DNA of 6,371 bases from TH5896 sp050748485 (GCA_050748485.1 JBOGPP010000241.1:1-6371); one strand, 5' to 3'. Shown: positions 1-5,333, counted from the stretch's first letter. The notes: generated by a model from the letters alone, not told the origin. Translations and numbers: made by a program.

Positions 1-1689
1 TTTCCTTTTTGCGACAACATTTTGTTCGAGTGCTGGCAACAGCTTAGAAATGCTGTCAAGATACATCTGAACATGTGGCTCAGCAATCCACATTTTTTTC
101 TTCTCGTTCTCGAAAAGGTATCCATACCTCTGAGAACTTCCTACCCTCTCCCTAGATTCGAGTAGTTCTAGGTACTTTGCAGAGATGGTTGTTTCATCAA
201 AACCATGTTTTCGCGCTATCAAGTCAATCACTTGATGGATACCTGATCCGTGTTGAGCTGCTTCTTTGGAGCGATAAGCAATATCTCTAGGAATGCCCAA
301 TTCTTGGGCAAGCTTTCTATGTACGTGTTTGCCAAATGCATCTGACACACCTTTGACATTCAACCGTAGATCTATCTTCATACTAAGTCTGATCAATTTT
401 AAGTCAAGAAAAGGCTCCCGCATTTCAATGCTGTGAGCCATGGTAATCTTATCCTCCCTCTCCAAGGTCTCCTTATACAGCAGTTGTATGTCTTCATTCA
501 TGTAATGACGTAAACCAGCATACCCTCCACCATCTCTTACTATCGTGCTGTACCATGAATATCCTCCAAATAGCTCATCTGCTGCTTGCCCAGAAAACAT
601 CACTTTGATGCCATCTTCATGAGCTAGTTTTACAGCCGCATATACAGGGATCGCAACCTCTACTTGACCTGCATTTGTGTGTTCGATTGTATTAATTACC
701 TCGGGGATCATTTCTTCTACTTCATTGTGGGTTAGTTCATTTACTCTTAATTTCAAATTCAGTCTTTTTGCAATCTTTCTGGCAAAGGCTATATCACTTG
801 AGCCTTCCACCCCACCGGTATAACATATAACTTCACGAACCATCTTCTTCGCAAGCCAGGCAATGATCACACTATCAATCCCTCCTGAGAATATGATGCC
901 TATTCGATCAAAATCTTGAGTACGCTTTCTCATAGATGAAACTAAAGCACTTTTATACGCTTCAATTGCAGAGCTTAGTGTCTTGTACCGAATCTTTTGA
1001 TTGCTCACAGGATTCTTTATAACCTTCTGCTGCTCACCAAATGAACCATCTGGCATAATAATTAAAACAGAGCCTGGATGAATTCTTAGGGTTGGTTCCT
1101 TTAGGCCGATCTTCCACAGCGCCTTTCTTTCAGATGCAAATGCCACTAATTGCGAGTTCTGACCATAGTAGAGCTGGCGGACACCCATAACGTCTCGGAC
1201 TAGAGCAATCTCACCAGTTTCTTCATCTCTTATCACAATGGCGTACACACCATCCAATTCAGAGACTGTCTTTTTTATGGCATCTTGAAGATCTCTAGTC
1301 TTAGCATAATTGTCCTCAAAAATGTGTGCTATTACTTCGCTGTCAGTTTGAGAAACTAATCTGTGCGAACTTTCAAGTCTGTTCCTTAGCTTCTTGTAAT
1401 TATAGATTTCGCCATTATGTTCTACGATAAACCTACCATCACAACTTCTAAATGGTTGCTGTCCACACGTTCCTCCTACAATTGCTAGTCTAACATGTCC
1501 CAATGCAGTGGAGCTGTCTGACATAGGATGCTTTCTCAGGTCACTTACAGAATCAGTTTGGACTGTCTGCTCCCCCGAGGTGATTGCTGCACCGTCTGGG
1601 CCTCTACATGCTATGCATGAAAGCATAGATTCTACTAAAGGCACTACATTTTCTCCGGTCTTACTCAAAATACCAACTATTCCACACAT
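1..1689 (-). CDS. asnB: Asparagine synthase, glutamine-hydrolysing (3' end outside window)
   Basis: Converts aspartate, glutamine and ATP to asparagine, glutamate, AMP and PPi in the cytoplasm. The 563 codons in the window have no stop, so the C-terminus lies beyond the left edge; the bacterial enzyme is about 554 residues, so little should be missing. The start is fixed by chemistry: MCGIVGI puts Cys2 next to the initiator Met, where it becomes the N-terminal nucleophile of a class II glutamine amidotransferase. That domain (about residues 2-200) also shows RGPDG at 29-33, NGEIYN at 92-97 and TDSEV at 115-119. The synthetase half carries the ATP-pyrophosphatase loop SGGIDS at 268-273, the SGQAADELFGGY block at 366-377 with the catalytic-type Glu at 372, and HSIEMREPFLD at 419-429. 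The gene follows tatA on the same strand after 171 bases that contain a TATA-like box and a short upstream ORF. Family assignment is secure; only the stop is unseen. Confidence 0.96.
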   Translation of the reverse strand, partial: MCGIVGILSKTGENVVPLVESMLSCIACRGPDGAAITSGEQTVQTDSVSDLRKHPMSDSSTALGHVRLAIVGGTCGQQPFRSCDGRFIVEHNGEIYNYKKLRNRLESSHRLVSQTDSEVIAHIFEDNYAKTRDLQDAIKKTVSELDGVYAIVIRDEETGEIALVRDVMGVRQLYYGQNSQLVAFASERKALWKIGLKEPTLRIHPGSVLIIMPDGSFGEQQKVIKNPVSNQKIRYKTLSSAIEAYKSALVSSMRKRTQDFDRIGIIFSGGIDSVIIAWLAKKMVREVICYTGGVEGSSDIAFARKIAKRLNLKLRVNELTHNEVEEMIPEVINTIEHTNAGQVEVAIPVYAAVKLAHEDGIKVMFSGQAADELFGGYSWYSTIVRDGGGYAGLRHYMNEDIQLLYKETLEREDKITMAHSIEMREPFLDLKLIRLSMKIDLRLNVKGVSDAFGKHVHRKLAQELGIPRDIAYRSKEAAQHGSGIHQVIDLIARKHGFDETTISAKYLELLESRERVGSSQRYGYLFENEKKKMWIAEPHVQMYLDSISKLLPALEQNVVAKRK

Positions 1690-1699
1690 ACTATTATCA

Positions 1700-1765
1700 C
1701 TAAATCGACGAGGACCGACTCAGTTCCAAATACACAACGCTAGGAGCTAATTCAGTTCCGGTCAT
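1700..1765 (-). other. Possible leaderless upstream ORF (21 codons) in the asnB leader
   Basis: An ATG at 1765 opens a 21-codon frame (beginning MTGTELAPSV, ending in a Ser-rich tail) that stops with TAG at 1702-1700, ten bases before the asnB ATG and in a different frame. The ATG lies about 25 bases from the centre of the TATA-like box at 1786-1793, so a leaderless transcript could start right on it. It could be a leader peptide or just a chance frame. It has no Asn codons, so a simple asparagine-codon attenuation model is not supported. Confidence 0.25.
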
Positions 1766-1785
1766 AATAGGTTACTCTCAATCCC

Positions 1786-1793
1786 TTAAAAGC
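1786..1793 (-). promoter_or_regulatory. TATA-like box for asnB
   Basis: On the minus strand the motif reads GCTTTTAA, preceded by an A-rich BRE-like stretch (CAAAAAC). The expected start about 25 bases downstream is near 1765, giving a leader of about 75 bases before the asnB ATG. This is the best TATA match in the 171-base gap between tatA and asnB. Confidence 0.45.
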
Positions 1794-1860
1794 GTTTTTG
1801 TTCGTCTGAAAACCAAATTGCTGATTATTCTAGAATGATACCGTGTACAAGCCTCTGTTC

Positions 1861-2202
1861 CTACACCTTGTGCTTTTCTTTACTGATTGCAAGGTCGATA
1901 GCCTCACGGAGCTCCGCATCATTCTTATTTGTAGAATCAATTCCCAACGTGTCTGCAATTGACTCAAGCTTCTCTCGATCAATAATTGATTTATCTATAC
2001 CATCCTTAGCATTCATCTGGTTCAACTCCTGCTTTGCCTGAATTTTGGCCTTCTGATACTCTGAAGAAGCCTTTCCGACAGATCGTGCAATTTCAGGGAT
2101 CTTCTTTACTCCGAAGAACAAGACAACTACAATAATTATAATAAAGACCCACTCCAATCCCCCAACTCCAAAAGCTTGCATCAAATGGCTTGAAGCGAAC
2201 AT
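1861..2202 (-). CDS. tatA: Sec-independent translocase subunit TatA/TatB type
   Basis: Small membrane subunit of the twin-arginine translocase, which oligomerises with TatC to move folded proteins across the membrane. The 113 residues follow the family plan: a short N-terminus, Glu17 at the start of one hydrophobic helix (about 17-31), the Phe-Gly hinge at 30-31, a basic KKIPEIARSVGKA segment (33-45) that begins the amphipathic helix, and a charged, probably flexible tail. The FGxKKxPExxRSxGKA pattern is diagnostic of TatA/B/E. It starts 66 bases after the tatC stop on the same strand. The ATG at 2202 is used because the TATA-like box at 2231-2238 predicts a start near 2209, so the message would be almost leaderless; Met8 is an alternative start. 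No separate TatA and TatB pair is visible, so this protein may do both jobs. TatA versus TatB cannot be settled from sequence alone. Confidence 0.93.
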   Translation of the reverse strand: MFASSHLMQAFGVGGLEWVFIIIIVVVLFFGVKKIPEIARSVGKASSEYQKAKIQAKQELNQMNAKDGIDKSIIDREKLESIADTLGIDSTNKNDAELREAIDLAISKEKHKV

Positions 2203-2230
2203 CGATCTATGTACTATTCTGACCCTTCTG

Positions 2231-2238
2231 CATTTAAG
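2231..2238 (-). promoter_or_regulatory. TATA-like box for tatA
   Basis: The minus strand reads CTTAAATG in the 66-base gap between tatC and tatA. A start about 25 bases downstream falls near 2209, a few bases before the tatA ATG at 2202. This spacing is typical of archaeal leaderless or near-leaderless messages and suggests tatA can be transcribed apart from tatC. Confidence 0.45.
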
Positions 2239-2268
2239 TGTTAATTCTGGTGGACGGCAATGGCAACA

Positions 2269-3249
2269 TTAGTATTTTGCCCTATGAACCTCTGCTTCTG
2301 AATTGGCAAGGCTATTGTTTTCATTCCTAGATTTCTTTATGACCAATAAACCAACCAGGTAAAGAATAACCATAGGGGCCACTACAAGCCACATACTAAT
2401 ACCTCCTCCATCTGGGGTGATGATTGCACCAAATATCACGAAGATTATTACGGCATACCTGAAGTTCTTTTTCCAAAATGCCGCATCGACAACTCCCGTC
2501 AAAGAGAGTGCATACATTATGGCCGGGAGTTCAAAAGCAAGTCCGAATGCTAACAAAAGCTGGAGCACGAAGGGGAAAAACTCATTTATGCTAAAGAAGG
2601 TGGCAACCCCGATAGATTCACCATATGCATAAAGAAAATTTAGGATAAACGGAATGACCAGGACGTAGGAGAAAATTACCCCAATAATAAAGAGAAGGAT
2701 TGTCGGAACAAAGGTCTTTGCCGCTAGGACGCTCTTTGTCGATTTGCCAAAGGCAGGTGATATAAATGCGTACATTTCTCTTATTATTAAAGGCATTGAA
2801 ATTAATACACTCAGCAAGACGGCAATAAACACTTGAGAGAAGAATGCTTGTCCGGGTGCAGTTTGAATCAATGAAACCTCAGGGGGAAGAAGCGTGTTCT
2901 TCATGAATGTCGTGAGCTGTATAGCAACATTATCAAACGGATTATAGTAAGGGTAGTAAATGGTGATATCAATTGAATCTTTTGTGACTTGATCGTCTTC
3001 GTAGGGCACTTCACTCAAAGTAATCATTCCAGTGCTAGGTACAAATGACAAGTGAACAGTAGTCATCCCGAAGCTGAGGCAGAATGCTGTTAAGACAAGC
3101 ATGGCCACTACCACACGTATTAGTCTGAGGCGTAATTCGTCAAGGTGCCCGCCAATAGTCATTTCCACCGGCAAATCTATCGCAGATGGGTTAATTCCAC
3201 AACTTACTAATATAATTGTGCCAAAATCAGTTGCCAGCGTTGAACCCAT
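2269..3249 (-). CDS. tatC: Sec-independent translocase subunit TatC
   Basis: Multi-spanning core of the twin-arginine translocase, which binds twin-Arg signal peptides at the cytoplasmic face. The HLDELRLRL motif (35-43) precedes TM1 (about 44-60). An extracytoplasmic loop of about 70 residues, rich in Tyr, Pro and Asp, leads to TM2 (about 138-160) and AFISPAF at 161-167. Further helices carry FELPAI at 239-244 (the Glu equivalent to E170 of the E. coli protein), a TPDGGG segment, and a last helix ending in a basic tail. At 326 residues it exceeds the usual 230-280, owing to the loop and an N-terminal extension. The start is uncertain: the ATG at 3249 suits the TATA box at 3287-3294 and has GGAAG just upstream, but the ATG at 3162 (MTIGGHLDEL) would give the conventional family N-terminus. 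The conserved Glu expected shortly before TM3 seems absent (see findings). It is divergent to the ferredoxin gene and upstream of tatA. Confidence 0.95.
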   Translation of the reverse strand: MGSTLATDFGTIILVSCGINPSAIDLPVEMTIGGHLDELRLRLIRVVVAMLVLTAFCLSFGMTTVHLSFVPSTGMITLSEVPYEDDQVTKDSIDITIYYPYYNPFDNVAIQLTTFMKNTLLPPEVSLIQTAPGQAFFSQVFIAVLLSVLISMPLIIREMYAFISPAFGKSTKSVLAAKTFVPTILLFIIGVIFSYVLVIPFILNFLYAYGESIGVATFFSINEFFPFVLQLLLAFGLAFELPAIMYALSLTGVVDAAFWKKNFRYAVIIFVIFGAIITPDGGGISMWLVVAPMVILYLVGLLVIKKSRNENNSLANSEAEVHRAKY

Positions 3250-3286
3250 TTACTTCCTACGCTGAGAAAGCCGTTAAGAATTTCAA

Positions 3287-3294
3287 TTTTATAT
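3287..3294 (-). promoter_or_regulatory. TATA box for tatC
   Basis: The minus strand reads ATATAAAA, a strong archaeal TATA match. The expected start is near 3265, giving a leader of about 16 bases to the ATG at 3249 with a weak GGAAG ribosome-site-like motif in it. It lies back to back with the ferredoxin TATA box, with 24 bases between the two. Confidence 0.6.
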
Positions 3295-3318
3295 CGCTGT
3301 TATAGATTTGGCATAGTG

Positions 3319-3326
3319 TTTAAATA
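3319..3326 (+). promoter_or_regulatory. TATA box for the ferredoxin gene
   Basis: TTTAAATA is close to the archaeal consensus. A start about 26 bases downstream, near 3348, leaves a leader of about 10 bases before the ATG at 3359. There is no Shine-Dalgarno motif in that leader, which is consistent with leaderless-type translation. Confidence 0.65.
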
Positions 3327-3358
3327 GTTTCAGCATGAAACGTCATTTAGTGATATAG

Positions 3359-3652
3359 ATGCCAGTCGCAATAATTCCAGATGTTAGCGAACAACACTGT
3401 ATAGGATGTGCTCTTTGCGTAGAAATATGTACAGCGCTAGGTCCTGATGTCTTAAGAGTAAAACCAGTTGAAGGATGGAAGAGAGGAAAAGCATTCGTCT
3501 TTTATCCTGAAAGATGTATCTCTGATGGGGCCTGTATAGGCGTTTGTCCAACAAAAGCAATCTTCTGGATGAGACCTATGGAATATACTCCAGGTCAACC
3601 AATTCCACTCAAGAAGAATGCCTTATTCACAAAGGGCTGGGAAGAAGGTTAG
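3359..3652 (+). CDS. Bacterial-type dicluster ferredoxin, 7 Cys plus Asp
   Basis: A 97-residue cytoplasmic electron carrier with two iron-sulfur cluster motifs. Motif 1 is C14-x2-C17-x2-C20-x3-C24, with Thr rather than the usual Pro after C24. Motif 2 is C53-x2-D56-x2-C59-x3-C63-P, where Asp56 replaces the second Cys. By the family rule that the last Cys of each motif serves the other cluster, cluster I has four Cys (14, 17, 20, 63) and cluster II has C53, D56, C59 and C24. Cluster II is therefore probably [3Fe-4S] or an Asp-ligated [4Fe-4S]. About 28 residues separate the motifs, and a Pro/Lys-rich tail follows. Such ferredoxins accept electrons from 2-oxoacid oxidoreductases in archaea, but no partner gene is present here. 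It is monocistronic: its own TATA box lies upstream and a T9 run closely follows its stop. An ATG at 3335 is in frame but is blocked by a TAG just before the true start. Confidence 0.95.
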   Translation: MPVAIIPDVSEQHCIGCALCVEICTALGPDVLRVKPVEGWKRGKAFVFYPERCISDGACIGVCPTKAIFWMRPMEYTPGQPIPLKKNALFTKGWEEG

Positions 3653-3669
3653 AGTCGTAATGGCCTAAA

Positions 3670-3678
3670 TTTTTTTTT
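3670..3678 (+). terminator. Oligo-T terminator after the ferredoxin gene
   Basis: Nine consecutive T residues on the sense strand lie 17 bases after the ferredoxin stop, with a further T-rich stretch (CTAATTTTATAG) behind. Archaeal RNA polymerase terminates at such T tracts without needing a hairpin, and none is obvious here. A second T6 run at 3724-3729 may act as backup. Confidence 0.65.
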
Positions 3679-3756
3679 CTAATTTTATAGCTGAACTTGA
3701 GCGACTCGTAGAGTTTACAATCGTTTTTTGGCCGATCTCAGTATGTCTGGTCGGAA

Positions 3757-3764
3757 TCTAAATT
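3757..3764 (+). promoter_or_regulatory. Possible TATA-like box for the 3802 gene
   Basis: TCTAAATT is a moderate match. A start near 3786 would leave a leader of about 16 bases before the ATG at 3802. It lies just beyond the terminator region of the ferredoxin gene, as expected for a separate transcription unit. Confidence 0.35.
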
Positions 3765-3801
3765 CTTAGGACAATTGTTTCAACTAAGTGGTTGATTAGA
3801 A

Positions 3802-4269
3802 ATGATAGAGAACATAAAGTATCACCTTATGTGGGTCTGGGGCCAAGAAGAAGGATTCATGAAACGAGGCAAGGAGGGAATGCTGGTGATAACGAATATG
3901 CGCATCGCATTCATAATGAAGACGAAAATGAAGTACAATGTTCATCAGGAATATTCACTGAGGCAGCTCAGACGGTTTAAAGATGAAGAATCTGTATTAT
4001 TATCAATAGAATCTTATAATGAAATAGACCTTCAAAACGATTTGGCCGACAGCGATAAAAACATAGATATCCCCTTCAACAAGATAATCAAAATCGGGCA
4101 GGAAAAGAAAAGATGGGGAACCATGCTCAGACTAAAGTTTGCAGTAAACAAAAATACTAAAGAGTACAAGTTCATGATCGTGAAAGGATGGGTGAAATAT
4201 CCTCTTAAAGACCCGGTATCGTTCCAACACTTAGATTGGGACCCGATTATTGCACTTTTGAAAGAATAG
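3802..4269 (+). CDS. Unrecognised 155-residue protein with PH/GRAM-like pattern
   Basis: I do not recognise the family. The protein is soluble-looking, with no signal peptide or membrane helix. Residues 26-38 (GMLVITNMRIAFI) resemble the strand-turn-strand signature of bacterial PH-like and GRAM-like domains (G-x-L-x-x-T-N-x-R-x-x-F). A later IPFNKIIKI segment (90-98), followed by GTMLRLKF, resembles the 'IP-x-x-x-I-x-x-I' and next-strand part of the same fold. Between them lies a charged stretch with many Asp and Glu (about 60-89). The C-terminus (HLDWDPIIALLKE) looks helical, as the capping helix of a PH fold would be. It sits alone on the plus strand between the ferredoxin terminator and a non-coding gap, with a weak TATA box upstream and no clear ribosome site. 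The length and codon use support a real gene. The fold is inference from pattern only, and no function is proposed. Confidence 0.82.
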   Translation: MIENIKYHLMWVWGQEEGFMKRGKEGMLVITNMRIAFIMKTKMKYNVHQEYSLRQLRRFKDEESVLLSIESYNEIDLQNDLADSDKNIDIPFNKIIKIGQEKKRWGTMLRLKFAVNKNTKEYKFMIVKGWVKYPLKDPVSFQHLDWDPIIALLKE

Positions 4270-4546
4270 GCAATCCACTAATTTAGTTCAATTAGTCTAA
4301 TACAATACTTGCAGGATGGGGAGTTCATGATCAACTTCAATGCCGACTAATGGCTTTCATAATTTTCTGTTTGGTGTGAAAATACGTCAATATTGGGCTT
4401 CGAGATCCCCGCTATGCCCCATCACTGTAAATTAGTAACTAAGTAAAGTTTCCTAGCTGCAAGCCGAATTAAAATATCTGAGAATTTAGGCCAGTTAAAT
4501 TAATGCGATTACACATCAGAAGCTAAATAAAGCTTTGGGATTTGAG
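4270..4546. other. Intergenic region, 277 bases, no gene seen
   Basis: No ORF of note is seen on either strand. It starts with an A+T-rich 6-bp inverted repeat (CTAATT at 4278-4283, AATTAG at 4290-4295, 6-base loop) about nine bases after the preceding stop, which might mark a transcript end, though no T run follows. The right end holds A+T-rich elements that could serve the Rieske gene. I checked it for a tRNA, because it contains a TTCGAGA loop-like string and a distant GATGGGG/CCCCATC match, but no cloverleaf forms. Confidence 0.5.
4494..4501 (+). promoter_or_regulatory. Possible TATA-like box for the Rieske gene
   Basis: GTTAAATT lies about 50 bases before the ATG at 4547 and predicts a start near 4523, giving a leader of about 25 bases. 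ATTAAAATAT at 4468-4477 is an equally A+T-rich alternative that would give a leader of about 50 bases. The choice is not resolved. Confidence 0.3.
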
Positions 4547-4861
4547 ATGTTTGTGCCTAGAGTTCTCGTCGGCAAAAGATCGGACATACAAGAGGGTAAG
4601 TTTACTAGCGTTACAGTCGGGGGCAAAGAAATCTTAGTTGCAAACATTCAGGGAAGCTATTTCGCAACGGGTAATATTTGCACACATGAAGGCGCAGAAC
4701 TTCACGAAGGTGAATTACATGATAAGCAGCTCATTTGCCCATGGCATGGAGCTAGATGGGACTTGACAACAGAACAATTGATTTGGTTCCATGAACTACT
4801 TGAATCAATAGGATCGTATAGAATCGTAATCGAAGGTGATACACTCTTTGTTGATATTTAG
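4547..4861 (+). CDS. Stand-alone Rieske [2Fe-2S] ferredoxin
   Basis: A 104-residue soluble Rieske-type electron carrier. It has no membrane anchor or Tat signal, so it is not a bc1-type subunit. It has the two cluster boxes C45-T-H47 and C64-PW-H67-G with 16 residues between, so the cluster would be held by two Cys and two His. The ARWDL segment after the second His also matches Rieske ferredoxins. The N-terminus (VPRVLVGKRSDIQEGKFTSV) and C-terminus (YRIVIEGDTLFVDI) match the flanking strands of the family. The stretch after box 2 (TTEQLIWFHELL) lacks the usual Thr-Gly and Pro-containing turn. Rieske ferredoxins typically feed ring-hydroxylating or other oxygenases, but no oxygenase or reductase gene is in the window. 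The ATG at 4547 was chosen; a TTG at 4535 would add four residues. It probably has its own promoter. Confidence 0.93.
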   Translation: MFVPRVLVGKRSDIQEGKFTSVTVGGKEILVANIQGSYFATGNICTHEGAELHEGELHDKQLICPWHGARWDLTTEQLIWFHELLESIGSYRIVIEGDTLFVDI

Positions 4862-4883
4862 AAATAGGAAGTTCGAGTAGATA

Positions 4884-5156
4884 ATGGGATTGCATTCCCA
4901 CATATTTCAGGTTGTAATATTCCTTTCAATCCGGTATAATCGAGGAATCCGAGATCTCCTTTTAAAGTCTTCAAACCACTTCAAAATCGATGATGTGAGG
5001 TTGGGTTATAGTATTAGATTTAAGGGAAGCATAGTCTTAGGAAGCCTACAATCGGTCAACCTGATGGTCTACGCAAAGACCTTGAAAGGTAAATTCTTAG
5101 AGGCCAATCACAATTATATTGTCTTATATGAGCTAAATAAAATATCGCGAAGTTAG
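4884..5156 (+). CDS. Doubtful 90-residue ORF downstream of the Rieske gene
   Basis: This frame opens 22 bases after the Rieske stop. It would encode a basic protein with a hydrophobic N-terminal third (GLHSHIFQVVIFLSIRYNRG) and no recognised motif. In favour of it are the same strand and operon-like spacing. Against it, its TAG stop lies at 5154-5156, inside the tRNA-Gly gene on the same strand; it overlaps that tRNA by ten bases and contains its likely promoter; and it has no clear ribosome site. It could equally be a chance frame or a decayed gene. A search for relatives would settle it; none can be inferred from sequence alone. Confidence 0.25.
   Translation: MGLHSHIFQVVIFLSIRYNRGIRDLLLKSSNHFKIDDVRLGYSIRFKGSIVLGSLQSVNLMVYAKTLKGKFLEANHNYIVLYELNKISRS
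5113..5119 (+). promoter_or_regulatory. Possible TATA box for tRNA-Gly
   Basis: ATTATAT lies about 31 bases before the mature tRNA 5' end and would give a start near 5141, a short leader for RNase P to remove. The region to 5146 is very A+T-rich, so other placements (for example TTATAT at 5124-5129) are possible. Confidence 0.35.
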
Positions 5157-5221
5157 CCCAGACTGGTAAAGGTACGAGCTTCCCAAGCTCGGGATCGCGG
5201 GTTCAAATCCCGCACTTCGCA
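5147..5221 (+). tRNA. tRNA-Gly (anticodon CCC)
   Basis: A full cloverleaf can be drawn. The acceptor stem GCGAAGT/ACTTCGC has seven perfect pairs, followed by TA. The D arm has GCCC against AGGT: two C-G pairs, a G-U and a C-A mismatch at 13-22, with the GG of the D loop present. The anticodon stem CGAGC/GCTCG is perfect with loop TTCCCAA, placing CCC at 34-36, which reads GGG. A five-base variable region GGATC follows, then a perfect T stem GCGGG/CCCGC with loop TTCAAAT. The discriminator base is A, as expected for Gly. The genome continues with CCT, so the full CCA must be added after transcription. There is no intron. It stands downstream of the Rieske gene on the same strand, and its 5' ten bases overlap the doubtful ORF at 4884-5156. 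Confidence 0.95.
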
Positions 5222-5292
5222 CCTATGGATTCTATTGCGATACCACGCTAGATCTTGTCAGAAAATTACCAATATTAAAGAGATAAAAGTTT

Positions 5293-5328
5293 CTGGACAT
5301 CAGAAAAGACGACGTTTTCAGAGTCCAG
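5293..5328. repeat. Two-tier inverted repeat (hairpin) between tRNA-Gly and TFB
   Basis: The outer arms are CTGGAC (5293-5298) and GTCCAG (5323-5328). The inner arms are GAAAA (5303-5307) and TTTTC (5315-5319), enclosing a seven-base loop GACGACG. The two stems are separated by a small asymmetric internal loop of four and three bases (ATCA against AGA). It could fold in RNA from either strand. It lies 71 bases after the tRNA and about 118 bases after the TFB stop on the other strand, and no T run follows in either direction, so it does not look like a simple terminator. Confidence 0.5.
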
Positions 5329-5333
5329 CATAT

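Noticed and set aside
1508..2041. Plus-strand open frames opposite asnB (1508-1750) and tatA (1835-2041)
   Set aside because: They are antisense to genes with full family motifs. Their translations have no motif and simply reflect the complementary strand.
2417..2632. Plus-strand open frame opposite tatC
   Set aside because: It is antisense to the conserved transmembrane core of TatC, with no motif or promoter of its own.
3335..3361. ATG at 3335 as an earlier ferredoxin start
   Set aside because: It is in frame but is followed by TAG after seven codons, directly before the ATG at 3359. It also lies upstream of the predicted transcription start.
3792..3980. TTG-initiated frame overlapping the start of the 155-residue gene
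   Set aside because: It overlaps the 3802 gene in another frame, is shorter, starts with a rare codon, and has low-complexity charged content without a motif.
4315..4423. GATGGGG (4315-4321) complementary to CCCCATC (4417-4423), plus a TTCGAGA T-loop-like string, suggesting a tRNA or structured RNA
   Set aside because: No D, anticodon or T stem can be placed at proper distances: the T-loop-like string is too far from the 3' arm. A 7-base complement is expected by chance a couple of times in a gap of this size.
4521..5141. Identical 11-base string AGCTAAATAAA at 4521-4531 and 5131-5141, before the Rieske gene and before tRNA-Gly
   Set aside because: It looks like a shared promoter element but is too close to both genes to act as a TATA box, and A+T-rich 11-mers repeat by chance in a window of this size.
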